DNA from: Vicinamibacteraceae bacterium | Lineage (GTDB): Bacteria; Planctomycetota; Phycisphaerae; Phycisphaerales; UBA5793 | Assembly (NCBI GenBank): GCA_011525805.1 | Contig: WYBR01000070.1 | Span: 1-64,000 of the forward strand | DNA: 64,000 nucleotides | Direction of reading: 5' to 3' | Shown here: positions 28,444 to 38,303 of the stretch, in pieces | Layout of the letters: every line of letters starts with the position of its first letter | How positions within the stretch are numbered: the stretch's first letter is position 1 | The notes under the pieces: generated by a model | What the model saw: the letters and a program-made list of their open reading frames with translations, nothing else | What the model was told of the DNA's origin: nothing | Database searches by the model: none | Translations under genes and position numbers: made by a program

Positions 28444-29010
28444 CTACAGAATGGGCATTCCGGTGACGCGCGACTCGAAAGCGACGTTGCCGTTGATCAG
28501 CCCCATCGTGTCGCAGATGAAGCGGCGGATGTGGAACTTGACCTGCTGGCTGAGGATGACGAGCGTGTCGCCGGGCTCGACCTTGTTGCGGAACTTCGTG
28601 TCCTCGATGCGCGTGAAGCCGACGAAGTTGTAGGAGACGATGCCGCGCGCGAGGAACATCCAGCAGGAGAGTTGTGCGGCGGCTTCGACCATCATGACGG
28701 CGGGCATGATGGGGCGGCCGGGGATGTGCCCGGCGCACCACCACTCATCGTCGCGCACCTTGCGGATAGCGATTCCCTGCTCGTAGTTCTCGCCGAGCCA
28801 GGCGATGCGGTCGATCTGCTGCGCCTCGCCGCGGTGCTTGTTGTACTTCTGAATGCCTTCGTAGTCGACGACGGTGGCGTCGAGGTCGATTCCGGAGATG
28901 TCAAAGAGCAGCGGGGGAGCGGGCGGGCGTAGGGCGCCGAGCGTGATGTTGTTTTCCAGGCCCACGAGGACACCTACCGGTTTTCTGATCGTTGCCGTGT
29001 CGTTCACCAT
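28444..29010 (-). CDS. FabZ-like hotdog dehydratase
   Basis: The 188-residue product has a hotdog core beginning IDRIAWLGENY, then CAGHIPGRPIMP with the catalytic His and MVEAAAQL with the catalytic Glu. These are the FabZ GHFPxxPVMPG and EAxAQ motifs. It should dehydrate 3-hydroxyacyl-ACP. An N-terminal extension of about 45 residues with no known fold precedes the core, longer than FabZ. The start is the ATG at 29010, with GAGG just upstream. Adjacent genes are not fatty-acid genes. Confidence 0.8.
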   Translation of the reverse strand: MVNDTATIRKPVGVLVGLENNITLGALRPPAPPLLFDISGIDLDATVVDYEGIQKYNKHRGEAQQIDRIAWLGENYEQGIAIRKVRDDEWWCAGHIPGRPIMPAVMMVEAAAQLSCWMFLARGIVSYNFVGFTRIEDTKFRNKVEPGDTLVILSQQVKFHIRRFICDTMGLINGNVAFESRVTGMPIL

Positions 29011-29152
29011 CGCCTCGCTTTTCAATGAGCCGCCCGGGCCGCCGGCCGCGTCGCGGAGAGCCGTCGTGCCCGTTGAGGCGCCTGTGCCGGATCGACCGAC
29101 CGGATTGATGCGGCGCGCCGTCGCGGCCGGTCGGCCCGTGGCCCGTTGCCGT

Positions 29153-29341
29153 TCAACTGCCGGAAGAATCGCCCTGGTCGCGGAGATTGAGAATCGAGTT
29201 GCGAACCTCCTGGCAGGCCGCCTTGATTTCCTGCATGGTTTTGCGCGCCCGGGTGCCCGCCGCCTTGTTGCCGCCCTCCGCCTTGCGGATGTCCTCTTCA
29301 GCCGCCGCGACCAGTCGCTTGAGATTCTCGTACGCTTCCAT
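29153..29341 (-). CDS. Histone H1-like (Hc1-type) small protein
   Basis: A 62-residue product starts at the ATG at 29341 with AAGGAG 4 nt upstream. The sequence YENLKRLVAAAEEDI, then AEGGNKAAGTRARK, resembles the N-terminal part of chlamydial Hc1 (AEKGNKAAAQRVR). Hc1 proteins condense DNA. The Lys-rich tail of chlamydial Hc1 is missing, leaving only the helical part. Similar small proteins are common in the PVC group. It may be a nucleoid protein or a partner of one. Confidence 0.65.
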   Translation of the reverse strand: MEAYENLKRLVAAAEEDIRKAEGGNKAAGTRARKTMQEIKAACQEVRNSILNLRDQGDSSGS

Positions 29342-29435
29342 GGTGCTCCTTACCCATCTTGTGCGGATATCGGCCGTTCGGGCCGTTCCCCCCGCGAGAG
29401 AATATAGCCCCCTTCCGAGGCTCGCGGGCAAGGCG

Positions 29436-30023
29436 TCAGGGCGACTTTTTGCCCATTCCGGCGGATCGCAGGCCCTTGACGAGGGGCAAACACGCGCGAA
29501 ACGCAGGGTCGGACGCATCACGGATCAGTTCGTAAGTTGCTGAAACACAGCCGGTTATGCTCGATCCCGCCGCCGCCAGCCGCGAGAGGGCCGGGCCGAT
29601 CTGCTCCGGCTCGCCCCCGGAAATCGCGTCCAGAACCGCAAAAACGTTCTTCCCCCCATCCAGCAGGTCCAGCCCGGTTTGCAGAATGCAAACGTGCGCC
29701 TCGATTCCCCCGATGAGGACGTTCGGCCGGCCGTGTTCCTCCAGCCACGCCGCAACCGGTTCAACGCAGGCGCTGAATCGCGTTTTTTCGAAGACCGGCG
29801 TGCCCGGCGGCAGGGCCCCGCGGATCGGCTCCACCGTGCGGCCCAGACCCTTGACGTACTGCTCCGTTACCGCCAAGGGCAGACCGAGCACTCCGGCCAT
29901 CTGCGCCAGATAGCGGCAGCACGCCACGAGGCGGTCCGCCTCGACCATCTCACCGATGAGCCGCTCCTGCACGTCGATGAGCAGCACGCAGGCGCTCGAT
30001 GTGCTCAGGCGAGGCGCAGGCAT
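29436..30023 (-). CDS. Isochorismatase-family cysteine hydrolase
   Basis: The 195-residue product has the family triad: Asp in LLIDVQERL, Lys in VFEKTRFSA and Cys in GIEAHVCIL. A cis-peptide-like GG precedes the IEAHVC strand as usual. Such enzymes hydrolyse amides or ethers (nicotinamidase-, isochorismatase- or YcaC-like). The HVC motif is nearer to YcaC/hydrolase than to nicotinamidase, so the substrate stays open. GGGAG lies 8 nt upstream of the ATG. Confidence 0.88.
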   Translation of the reverse strand: MPAPRLSTSSACVLLIDVQERLIGEMVEADRLVACCRYLAQMAGVLGLPLAVTEQYVKGLGRTVEPIRGALPPGTPVFEKTRFSACVEPVAAWLEEHGRPNVLIGGIEAHVCILQTGLDLLDGGKNVFAVLDAISGGEPEQIGPALSRLAAAGSSITGCVSATYELIRDASDPAFRACLPLVKGLRSAGMGKKSP

Positions 30024-30143
30024 GAGAACGATCTCCCGACTTCGTGCGGCGCGAGTCGCCCGGCGATCGCCGCCGCCGATACAATCTCGCCCGGTCGTTG
30101 CAGGTTCCGATCCACCATGTTACCCTGAAAGCGAACGCACACG

Positions 30144-30689
30144 ATGGCCAGCCGCAAGAAGTCCACCCGCCGCGCGTCCCGATCCCGTCCCGCCGTGAAG
30201 AAGAAGACGAACAAGAAAAGCGCTCGCAAAGCGGCGCCGAAGCGCAAGGCCGCCGCCAAGAAGCGCCGCGCCGCCTCAAAGCCCAGGCGCGATCCGCTCG
30301 CGCCGCGCGACGTCGCCACCGGCGCCGGAGCGTCGGCGCGCGAGATCGGTGCTTCGCTCGTCGAGATGTTCAATCGCGGGCAGTTGCGCGAGATCGAGGA
30401 GATGTGGTGGTCGCCCAGGATCACTTCGATCGAGGGCATGGGCCAGGCGTGGGACGGGCGCGCGGCCGTTGAAGGCAAGAACGCCTGGTGGGCGCAGACC
30501 AATCGCATGGCAAGCGGCTCGGCCGAAGGCCCCTACGTCGGCGCGACGGGCTTCTCCGTCAAGTTCCACCTCGAGGTCGAGGACAAGAACACCGGCCAGC
30601 GCACCATCATGGACGAGATCGGCGTCTACACCGTCAAGGACGGGAAGATCGTGCAGGAAGAGTTCATGTATGGCCCGTCGGCGACCTGA
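30144..30689 (+). CDS. Lys-rich histone-like tail fused to SnoaL-like domain
   Basis: The 181-residue product has an N-terminal tail (about residues 1-50) almost entirely Lys, Arg, Ala and Ser (KKKTNKKSARKAAPKRK), like the tails of histone H1/Hc proteins. Residues 62-181 form an NTF2/SnoaL-like alpha-beta barrel: IGASLVEMFNRGQLREIEEM, then AAVEGKNAWW and VKFHLEVED. The combination suggests a nucleic-acid-binding tail delivering a small-molecule or dimerisation domain. No catalytic residue can be assigned. It lies 121 nt from the divergent isochorismatase gene. Confidence 0.65.
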   Translation: MASRKKSTRRASRSRPAVKKKTNKKSARKAAPKRKAAAKKRRAASKPRRDPLAPRDVATGAGASAREIGASLVEMFNRGQLREIEEMWWSPRITSIEGMGQAWDGRAAVEGKNAWWAQTNRMASGSAEGPYVGATGFSVKFHLEVEDKNTGQRTIMDEIGVYTVKDGKIVQEEFMYGPSAT

Positions 30690-30844
30690 CCGGGGACACC
30701 CGCGTTTCGCGCGCGGCTCCAGTCGAGATGGCGCCAACAACGCGCAGGCCGAACACGTTGCGCCTTCGGGAGCGTCGGGAGATGATCTCGCGCTTCACGC
30801 CCACGCGCGCGACGCCGCCATGGCGGCGCTCGAAGCGCGTTGAC

Positions 30845-32224
30845 TCAGTTCTCCGGCTGAATGATCGCCCAGGCGGGCGGACTGACTTCGCACGAGCCGT
30901 GATCGACGACCTGGAACATGTACGTTCCATCGATGTGCGCGGGGACGTTGAGGCGAATGACTGCCCGGCCGTCGGGGCCGGCCACGGTCGTGGCGGCGAG
31001 GCGCGGGTCGATGATGTCGATCATCGCGCCGGGGCACTGCTCCAGCGGCTGCGGCTCGCCGCGCGTTGTGCCCCAGAGAAGCGAGACGCGCCCGCCGGGC
31101 GTGGCGTGGTTGATCTGAATCTCGTTGCGCACGCCGGGGCGCGAAGGCTCGATGCTCCAGAGCGTCAGGCCGGTGTCCACGGGATCGAGGCGCACGGGAA
31201 ATGCTCGCCTGCTCGGTTGATGGTAACCCCGACCCCCGATCTGTCCCGCATCGTTGAGGCGCATAGGCGCGACCGTCCCCCACTCATCCCGAATCGACTC
31301 GAGGAGAAGGTCGTCGAGCACCATCGTGAGATTGTTGCGATAGAAGACGGTGTCGAGCACCGGGTCGAAGGAACTGCCCATCATCTCCCCGCGATTGTTG
31401 ATGGCGTACACCGAGGCCATGGTGTCGGGGTTGATTCTCGCCAACTCGCGAACTCTGCCGTTCTTCCACCAGACGGGGTAGTAGAAGCCGGTTTCAGCGC
31501 TCGTGGTCGACCAGCCGGAGATGACGCCCAGGTCGTTGATGTCGGACGGCTTGGCCCGGGCGCCGACTCCAAGGTGTTCGAGAACAGAGTATTTGTTGGC
31601 GTCGCGGTCGTACAGGAGCGCTTTGCCCCCGCTGCCCTGGCCGACGACCTGGCCAAGGTTGTTGATTCCGTCGATGCCGACCATGAGAGACAGGGTCTGC
31701 GCCACTCCGTCGCGCCAAAGGAAGGTACCGTCTCCATACCCGACGACGGAGGGGTCATTGTTGAGGTTGTATGCGACGCCGTCGCGCCCGAGGAGGTCGA
31801 TGACGGTCCACTGATCCACCCACAGGACAGCATGAGCGCCGAGATACGAGCCTTCCGACCGACCGGCGATGAAGCCGTGGTCGTTGATGTCATGGGCCTG
31901 CGCGGATCGTCGATCGCGCCAGTAGCGCATGGCGGTGTGAGGCAGCAGGTGGGGGAGTTCGACGACGCGTCCGTCTGCCTGCCAGAGCAGCGCGGTCGTT
32001 CCCCCCGTCTCCCTGTACCCGGTCCCGACCATCTCCGCGCGATTGTTGATCGCGTTGACTTCGATGATGTAGTACTCTTGCGGGTACTCGTACTCCACGA
32101 CGTTGAACCGCTGGGCGAGGGCGGAACCGGAGTGCGAAACGAAGGGAAAGAGGGCTGCCCAGGCCGCGGTGATGCCCGTGCGCAGCCGGTTCGAACCGTT
32201 CAGGGACTCTGCGTGGTGCTTCAT
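30845..32224 (-). CDS. Secreted HAF-repeat protein
   Basis: GGAGG lies 7 nt before the ATG at 32224; the product has 459 residues. A signal peptide (AAWAALFPFVSHSGSALAQ) is followed by several HAF-type repeats, recognisable as INNRAEMVGT, INDHGFIAGR and INNLGQVVGQ. These are INxxGxxVG propeller-like units. The C-terminal about 110 residues (TGLTLWSIEPSRPGVRNEIQ onward) form a separate beta module with a PCPG-like Cys pair. This module resembles those ending two other secreted proteins of this window. Extracellular; function unknown. Confidence 0.78.
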   Translation of the reverse strand: MKHHAESLNGSNRLRTGITAAWAALFPFVSHSGSALAQRFNVVEYEYPQEYYIIEVNAINNRAEMVGTGYRETGGTTALLWQADGRVVELPHLLPHTAMRYWRDRRSAQAHDINDHGFIAGRSEGSYLGAHAVLWVDQWTVIDLLGRDGVAYNLNNDPSVVGYGDGTFLWRDGVAQTLSLMVGIDGINNLGQVVGQGSGGKALLYDRDANKYSVLEHLGVGARAKPSDINDLGVISGWSTTSAETGFYYPVWWKNGRVRELARINPDTMASVYAINNRGEMMGSSFDPVLDTVFYRNNLTMVLDDLLLESIRDEWGTVAPMRLNDAGQIGGRGYHQPSRRAFPVRLDPVDTGLTLWSIEPSRPGVRNEIQINHATPGGRVSLLWGTTRGEPQPLEQCPGAMIDIIDPRLAATTVAGPDGRAVIRLNVPAHIDGTYMFQVVDHGSCEVSPPAWAIIQPEN

Positions 32225-32382
32225 GGGATGCCTCCGACCCCAGCATACGTCAGAAACGCGGGACCGGCTGCATGAATCCGGCAGGATTGCCCAAATGGGA
32301 GACACTTTCATCCGCGGACCTATCGCGGGCCTTTTCTGGCGCGGCCGGCAGGGCACGCTCCTGATCGCCCTCCGCCACCGGA

Positions 32383-33096
32383 TCATGAGTGGTCGAACCA
32401 GATGAGGTGGTGGGCCGGGTCGCGGCGCGGCGGGCGCAGGCCCGACGCCCCGGCGAGGGCCGCGAGTTCCTCCATCGTCCACAGGCGGTGCAGGCGCTCG
32501 CCCGGCCGGAACGTTTCGCACGACTCGTCGATCTCCTCGCCATAGCGCAGCGCGACCAGGCGGCGCGCCGCGTCGAGGATCATCTGGCACGAGCCGTCTT
32601 CGCTCAGTCCCGTCTGCCACGCGCCGCAGGCGACCAGCGCCTGGAGTTCATCGGGGAAATCGTCCATGGCGAAGGCGCCGCCCGCGCGAAGGCGCGCGGC
32701 GAGGCGCTCGAACAGCCCGCGCGCCTCGTCGTCGTCGATCACGAGCATGAGCGTGTGGCCGAGGCAGAGGGCGAGGTCGAAGGGGCCGGGCCAGCGTGCG
32801 GCGTGCTCGGGGTCGAGGAAGTCGGCGTCGATGATCTCGACGTGGCGCCGGCCGCGCAGCCGCCGGCGGGCGGCCCGGCGGGCGCGGGCGTCGCCGTCGA
32901 GGCCGAGGAAGGCGCGGCCGCGCGCGAGCAGCGATTCGATCACGCTCCCGTCGCCACAGCCGAGATCAAGCACGCGCGGGACGAGGCCGTCGCAGCGCTC
33001 GCGCTGCATGAGCCACTCGCGCAGGCCGAGAACCTGCGCCGCCCGCTGCGTAGGGTCAAGCGGCGACCAGTCGTCGAGGAGGGCGTGCGAGGCCAT
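32383..33096 (-). CDS. SAM-dependent class I methyltransferase
   Basis: The 237-residue product has motif [13 protein letters not shown], an acidic ADFLDPE after strand 2 and [13 protein letters not shown] in the strand 4 position. This is the class I Rossmann methyltransferase order. The substrate is unknown. The ATG at 33096 is chosen over a GTG 6 nt upstream; neither has a clear ribosome binding site. It lies divergent to the YyaL-like gene with a gap of 24 nt. Confidence 0.8.
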   Translation of the reverse strand: MASHALLDDWSPLDPTQRAAQVLGLREWLMQRERCDGLVPRVLDLGCGDGSVIESLLARGRAFLGLDGDARARRAARRRLRGRRHVEIIDADFLDPEHAARWPGPFDLALCLGHTLMLVIDDDEARGLFERLAARLRAGGAFAMDDFPDELQALVACGAWQTGLSEDGSCQMILDAARRLVALRYGEEIDESCETFRPGERLHRLWTMEELAALAGASGLRPPRRDPAHHLIWFDHS

Positions 33097-33120
33097 GCCC
33101 ACGAATGTACGGGGGTTGAG

Positions 33121-35598
33121 ATGAGCAGGCCAGCGAGGTCAGTGATCGCGATGGTGCTGGCGTTTCGCGTCGCCCTTCCCGCCGGGTCCGCTTCGCCGCC
33201 CCCGCCGCCCGGCCGCACCACCGATTCACCGGAAGGCTCCGCCGCCATGCCCGACGCTTCCCAGCCGCACCAGCACACCAACCGCCTCGCGCGCGAGACG
33301 AGCCCCTACCTCCTCCAACACGCGCACAACCCGGTCGACTGGTATCCCTGGGGCGAGGAGGCGTTCGCCGAGGCCAGGCGGCGGCAGGTTCCCATCCTCG
33401 TCTCGATCGGCTACTCGACGTGCTACTGGTGCCACGTGATGGAGCGCGAGTCGTTCGAGGATGAGCAGGTGGCGGCGGCGATGAACGAGCGCCTCGTGTG
33501 CATCAAGGTCGATCGCGAGGAGCGCCCGGACGTGGATGACCTGTACATGTCGGCGGTGATGGCGCTGACGGGCCAGGGGGGCTGGCCGCTGAACGTCTTT
33601 CTCGTTCCGCCTCCGCCGGACGATCAGCCGCAGGCGTGGACGGGGCTGGCGCCGTTCTGGGGCGGGACGTACTTTCCGCCGCAGGAGGCGCATGGCCGGC
33701 CGAGTTGGACGCGCGTCGTCGAAGCGTTGAGCGAAGCGTGGAAGACGCAGCGCGAAGAAGTGATCGCGCAGTCGGCGCGACTGAGCGACGCGGTGCGGCA
33801 GCGCCTCTCGCTCGCGGGGGGCGCGGCGCCGATCGGGCAGGGCGAGATCGCCGCCGCCGCCATCACGCTCCTGCGCATCGCCGACCGCGCGCACGGCGGC
33901 TTCGGCCAGGCGCCCAAGTTCCCCCAACCGGCGTTCCTCACCTTCCTGATGGACTGCCGCGACGCCCTCGGCGGCGAAGACAACCGGCAGCGCGCCGACG
34001 AGGCGCTGAGCCTCACGCTCGACCGCATGGCGATGGGGGGCGTGTACGACCAGGTGGGCGGGGGCTTTCACCGCTACAGCACCGATGCGCAGTGGATCGT
34101 GCCGCACTTCGAGAAGATGCTCTACGACAACGGGCAACTCGCGGAGGTCTACGCCATCGCCGCTCAGCGCACCGGCAGCGAGTACTACCGCCGCGTCGCC
34201 GATGAGATCTGCGCCTACGTCCTGCGCGAGATGACCGATCCGTCTGGCGGGGCGTTCTATTCGGCTCAGGATGCGGAAGTGGACGGCCGCGAGGGGCTGA
34301 ATTATCTCTGGACGCCCGAGGAAGTCCAAGCGGCGCTGAAGGCCGCGGGCGAGGAAGCGCTGACCGACTTCGCCTTCAAGGTCTTCGGCCTCGACCGCGC
34401 GGCGAACTTCCGCGATCCGCACCATTCCGACGAGCCGGCGCGGCACGTGCTGCTGCTTACCGCCCACCCCGGGCCGCTCGCCGAGTCGCTCGGCCTCGTA
34501 CCGCGCGAGTTCAACGAACGGCTGGATCGCGTGAGGCGAGCGCTCCTGGCGACCCGTGCGCAGCGCCGCCAGCCGCGGCTGGACGACAAGGTCATCGCCG
34601 GGTGGAACGGGCTGATGATCGCCGGCCTGGCGCGCAGCGCCGAAGCGATGCAGCGGCCGGAATACCGCGATGCGGCGATCCGCGCCTGGCGGTTCATCGA
34701 CGCCAACATGCGCGACGAGTCCGGCGGCCTGCTCCGCACCAGCCGGGAAGGCCGCGCCGCCATCCCCGCGTTCTGCGAGGATTATGCCTTTCTGGCGCAC
34801 GGCCTGCTGGCGCTGCACCAGAGCGGCGCGGGCGAGGAGTTCCGCGACGCCGCCGTGGCTCTGGTCGATCAGGCGCGCGATCGATTCTGGGATGAAGCGC
34901 GCGGCGGGTGGTTCGACACCCAGGCCGGGCGCGACGATCTCATCTTCCGCGCCCGCTCGATCCACGACGGCGCCGTGCCCGCCGCGGCGAGCGTCATGCT
35001 CCACAACCTCATCGACCTGCACGAGCGGACGGGCGAGGAGAAGTGGCTCGACGACGCGCTCGCCGCGCTTGCCGCGGTCTCGGGCGACGTGGCCGAGAAT
35101 CCCGTCGCCGCCGCCAACTCGACGCGAGCCGTCCTTCGCCTGCTCGATCTGGCGCCGCAGCGCGTGCATCGCATCGGCCGGCCGGGCGCGGAAGATCCGA
35201 ACCGCCTCGTCGATCTCGCGCCGTCCGTGGCCGAGGTCGATCTCATCGCCAGCGCCTCGTTCGAACTCGCCGTGACGCTCATCGCGCGGCAAGGCTGGCA
35301 CATCAATGCGCACGAACCAGGCAGCGACCAGGTCGTCCCTCTCTCGTTCGAACTTGTCGACGGCGACGGACTGGCGCTTTCGCCCGCGTATCCGGCGGGG
35401 ACGGAGTTCGGCGTGGCGGGCGAGGTCATCCGCGTTCACGAGCAGTCGGTGACGGTGCCGCTGCTCATCCGCCGCGTCGGTCCTATCACGGGAAGGCCGC
35501 GGCTGATGGTGACGTGGCAGGCGTGCAACGACCGCGAGTGCGCCCTGCCGGTGACGGAAGAGGTGCCGGTGAAGTTGCGGGTGCGGCACGAGGAGTAG
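33121..35598 (+). CDS. YyaL/SPATA20-like thioredoxin-domain protein with DsbD-like end
   Basis: The 825-residue product has an N-terminal DUF255 thioredoxin-like domain: [20 protein letters not shown], then STCYWCHVM with a CxxC pair. An alpha/alpha-toroid like N-acylglucosamine 2-epimerase follows (about 240-690), with [10 protein letters not shown] and [16 protein letters not shown]. The last 115 residues resemble the DsbD N-terminal alpha domain, with [12 protein letters not shown] supplying its Cys pair. A weak signal-like start precedes the core; an internal ATG at 33247 is an alternative. The redox end domain suggests export, but the location is uncertain. Confidence 0.8.
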   Translation: MSRPARSVIAMVLAFRVALPAGSASPPPPPGRTTDSPEGSAAMPDASQPHQHTNRLARETSPYLLQHAHNPVDWYPWGEEAFAEARRRQVPILVSIGYSTCYWCHVMERESFEDEQVAAAMNERLVCIKVDREERPDVDDLYMSAVMALTGQGGWPLNVFLVPPPPDDQPQAWTGLAPFWGGTYFPPQEAHGRPSWTRVVEALSEAWKTQREEVIAQSARLSDAVRQRLSLAGGAAPIGQGEIAAAAITLLRIADRAHGGFGQAPKFPQPAFLTFLMDCRDALGGEDNRQRADEALSLTLDRMAMGGVYDQVGGGFHRYSTDAQWIVPHFEKMLYDNGQLAEVYAIAAQRTGSEYYRRVADEICAYVLREMTDPSGGAFYSAQDAEVDGREGLNYLWTPEEVQAALKAAGEEALTDFAFKVFGLDRAANFRDPHHSDEPARHVLLLTAHPGPLAESLGLVPREFNERLDRVRRALLATRAQRRQPRLDDKVIAGWNGLMIAGLARSAEAMQRPEYRDAAIRAWRFIDANMRDESGGLLRTSREGRAAIPAFCEDYAFLAHGLLALHQSGAGEEFRDAAVALVDQARDRFWDEARGGWFDTQAGRDDLIFRARSIHDGAVPAAASVMLHNLIDLHERTGEEKWLDDALAALAAVSGDVAENPVAAANSTRAVLRLLDLAPQRVHRIGRPGAEDPNRLVDLAPSVAEVDLIASASFELAVTLIARQGWHINAHEPGSDQVVPLSFELVDGDGLALSPAYPAGTEFGVAGEVIRVHEQSVTVPLLIRRVGPITGRPRLMVTWQACNDRECALPVTEEVPVKLRVRHEE

Positions 35599-35631
35599 CG
35601 CGGGCGGCGGGCGACGCCGAGGCGGATTCGA

Positions 35632-37335
35632 TCACTCGATGTAGCCGAGGCTGCGCAGGCGGTCTTCGAGCACCTTCTGCTCGGCCTCGCTGTATTCGGT
35701 CTGCCCGTTGGCGGAGGCGGTGTCGACGGGGGCGGCGCCGGATGCGGTGCGCACGGGATGATCGCTCAGCCAAGCGGGGTTCATCGCCGCCTTCATGACG
35801 CGGCCGTCCATGTGCCCGGGGATCGCCACGTCCTGAAGGTGGAGGATCGTCGGCGTCAGGTCGAGCAGGCGCAGCCCGGCGCCGATGCGCTCGCCCTTGC
35901 GGAAGGCGGGGCCGATGCCGAGGAAGATGCCGTGAATCTGATGATCGCCGGAGATGACGCGCGGATCCTCGCCGGGCATGACGGCGAGTTCCTCCTCGGG
36001 GCTTGCCCAGCCTTCGGGCATCTGCACGCCGTGGATCACGATGTCCTCGCGCCATCGCACCAGAATGTCTTCGCCCGGGCCGGTGTGGGTGCCCTTGTAG
36101 ATTTCGCTCGAGAAGAAGACGTCGCGGACGATGGGCTCGCCGCTGACGGTGTCGCGCATCTCGCGGAGTTTGCTGCGCAGTTCCTCCATCAGGGCCGGCG
36201 CCTCGGCCTGATCGACGATGCCATGCCCCTCGCGGCCGGCGATGTTGAGCCGCAGGCGCGGAAACTGCGCGTCGCTGTAGACGCGGGTCTTTGACCAGTC
36301 CACGCCGGAGAAGAGCGCCTTGCTCTGCGCCCAGTTGCGCACGCCGGGCAAGAGGCGGGCGAGTTTCTCCTTCGTTCCGCGGCTGGTGTGCGAGGCGACG
36401 AACTTGAGGGCCTTGCTGACGACGTTGGGCCTGGCGCCGCCTTGCTCGTAGACAAGATACCCGTGCGCCGCCAGCCAGCGATTGAGTTGGCTGGAGACGG
36501 GGCACTTGTGTCCGAAGCCGTGGTCGCTGATGACCATGAGATGATCATCCGGCCCAAGTCGCTTGAGCATGTCGCCCAGCGCAGCATCGAGTTTCTCGTA
36601 GACGCCGTCGATCACGCCGCCAAACCGCCTGACTTCTGCGGCGCTGCACTGCGCGTGTTTCGGATGCGTCGGGTCCGTCCACTTCCAGAAGCAGTGCTGG
36701 GCGGCGTCGAGGCTGCGGAAGACGAAGAGCAGGCAATCCACCGGCATCGAGTCGAGCATCGTGACCAGCGCGCGGTGCTTGGAGTCGAGTTCCTCGCGCA
36801 GGAGTTCGACCGCTTCCTCCGGCCGGCCGCGCGCGATCGCGCCGGTCAGCCCCGGCTCGATCACGTACTCGCAGCCCATCTTCGCCTCGAGTTTCTCAAT
36901 GAAGTCAACGGGGAAGCAGAAGCGCGGCGAGGCCTTGCCCGGTCCGTCGAGGCCGGCGATGACGTAGCCGCCCCGTATCGCCTCGGCCGGGTAGGTCATG
37001 GGCGTGTTGATCACGCCGACGGTCTGACCGGCGCTTTCGAGGTAAGTCCAGAATCCGGGGACGTGCTTGTACCCGCCGTGGATGTAGCGCAGCGAGTAGG
37101 TCTGGGGCAGGAACTCGTAGAACTCGTAGATGCCGTGCTTGCCGGGGTTGCAGCCGGTGAACATGCTCGTCCACGCGGAGGCGGAGCGCATGTTCTCGAC
37201 GCTTTCGAGCGGGCCGTGCACGCCTTCATCGACGAGGCGCTGAAAGTTGGGCGCGCGGCCTTCGCGGAGGAGGCGCGAGAGAACGCTCCACGTGGCGCCG
37301 TCGGCTCCAAGAATGTACGTGCGGCCCTGGGGCAT
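35632..37335 (-). CDS. Type I phosphodiesterase / alkaline-phosphatase superfamily protein
   Basis: The 567-residue product starts with LGADGATWSVL, the first metal Asp of the superfamily, and carries SASAWTSMFTG, the nucleophile region. HLMVISDHGFGHK supplies the Asp-His metal pair, and GDHQIHGIF the last His. It belongs to the nucleotide pyrophosphatase / phosphodiesterase family (PF01663). No signal peptide is visible, unusual for those hydrolases, so it is probably cytoplasmic and may act on a nucleotide or a glycan phosphodiester. Confidence 0.82.
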   Translation of the reverse strand: MPQGRTYILGADGATWSVLSRLLREGRAPNFQRLVDEGVHGPLESVENMRSASAWTSMFTGCNPGKHGIYEFYEFLPQTYSLRYIHGGYKHVPGFWTYLESAGQTVGVINTPMTYPAEAIRGGYVIAGLDGPGKASPRFCFPVDFIEKLEAKMGCEYVIEPGLTGAIARGRPEEAVELLREELDSKHRALVTMLDSMPVDCLLFVFRSLDAAQHCFWKWTDPTHPKHAQCSAAEVRRFGGVIDGVYEKLDAALGDMLKRLGPDDHLMVISDHGFGHKCPVSSQLNRWLAAHGYLVYEQGGARPNVVSKALKFVASHTSRGTKEKLARLLPGVRNWAQSKALFSGVDWSKTRVYSDAQFPRLRLNIAGREGHGIVDQAEAPALMEELRSKLREMRDTVSGEPIVRDVFFSSEIYKGTHTGPGEDILVRWREDIVIHGVQMPEGWASPEEELAVMPGEDPRVISGDHQIHGIFLGIGPAFRKGERIGAGLRLLDLTPTILHLQDVAIPGHMDGRVMKAAMNPAWLSDHPVRTASGAAPVDTASANGQTEYSEAEQKVLEDRLRSLGYIE

Positions 37336-37559
37336 GGGTCAATCGTAGACGCGGCAGTCTCCCTCCCGCCTGCGGCCGGGCGATGGACCAATGGGGCGCG
37401 CAGCGCGCGCACGGTGGCGCCGGCCGTGCCGGCAATGAAGCGGCTCCGGGAAGGAGAAGGTACGAGGGGCTCTCTCCGGGCGGGACGGTTGCCGGCGATT
37501 TGCGCATCGCCGCGCCCGTGGCCGTAGACTTGCCGCGCCCCAGCGGGCCGGAGGTGGGC

Positions 37560-37946
37560 ATGACGGACGAGACGCGACGCTACACCTTCGGCCGGGCGAT
37601 GCGGCTGGGTCAGGCGCGGGAGTTTGCCGCGGTCTACAACGCGCGCTGCCGCAAGACGGCCGGACCGCTCGTGGTCCACGGCCGGCCCAACGCCTTGCCC
37701 CATCCGCGCCTCGGGCTGAGTGTCGGCCGCAGGGTCGGCACGGCCGTGGCCCGCAACCGCATCAAGCGCCTCGTGCGTGAGGCCTTCCGCCGCATGCAGC
37801 ACGACTTGCCGCGCGGCTACGATCTCGTCGTCGTCGTGCGGCCGCACGAGGCCCTGGCGCTTGCGGCGTACCAGCACCTGCTTCACAAGGCCGTCCGGCA
37901 GATCCACCAGGAATGGGACAGGCGAGAGACATCACCTGCGAACTGA
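37560..37946 (+). CDS. rnpA: Ribonuclease P protein component
   Basis: GGAGG sits 5 nt before the ATG at 37560. The 128-residue product opens with RLGQAREF-like sequence and carries [20 protein letters not shown] then RLVREAFR, the RnpA RNA-binding signature. RnpA helps the P RNA process tRNA 5' ends. It overlaps yidD by 34 nt. The expected upstream rpmH was sought and not found in 37336-37559. Confidence 0.93.
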   Translation: MTDETRRYTFGRAMRLGQAREFAAVYNARCRKTAGPLVVHGRPNALPHPRLGLSVGRRVGTAVARNRIKRLVREAFRRMQHDLPRGYDLVVVVRPHEALALAAYQHLLHKAVRQIHQEWDRRETSPAN

Positions 37947-38212
37947 GCGCCCTCGACGGGCCGGAGGGATGGCGCCGCCGCTTCGCCGCGGCAAGCCTGC
38001 CGGCACGCCCGATCATCCTGCTCGTTCGGCTCTATCAGGTCACGCTCGGCCCGCTGGTCGGCGGGCAATGCCGCTTCCGCCCGACCTGCTCGCACTACGC
38101 GATCGAAGCGCTGGCTCGCCGCGGCGCGTGGCGCGGCACGTGGCTGACCGTGCGGCGGCTGATTCGCTGTCATCCGTGGGGAGGCAGCGGGCACGATCCG
38201 GTTCCCGATTGA
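37913..38212 (+). CDS. yidD: Membrane protein insertion efficiency factor YidD
   Basis: The 99-residue product has [20 protein letters not shown], then [11 protein letters not shown] and [13 protein letters not shown], the YidD signature. It helps YidC insert inner membrane proteins. The start overlaps the end of rnpA by 34 nt, so its translation is tied to rnpA. yidC does not follow; a DUF418 gene does. Confidence 0.9.
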   Translation: MGQARDITCELSALDGPEGWRRRFAAASLPARPIILLVRLYQVTLGPLVGGQCRFRPTCSHYAIEALARRGAWRGTWLTVRRLIRCHPWGGSGHDPVPD

Positions 38213-38303
38213 AGGGCCGCGGGGAGACTGCTTTCCGCCGATTCCCAATACCAGGTGAGCCAACATCGAGACGATTGACGATCACCCTGTCTGGAGCGAT
38301 TCG

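Noticed and set aside
33226-35589. 787-residue minus-strand frame
   Set aside because: It is antisense to the YyaL-like gene, which has strong motifs.
37336-37559. rpmH (L34) upstream of rnpA
   Set aside because: No short frame with the basic L34 pattern was found; only an unrelated Arg/Gly-rich frame.
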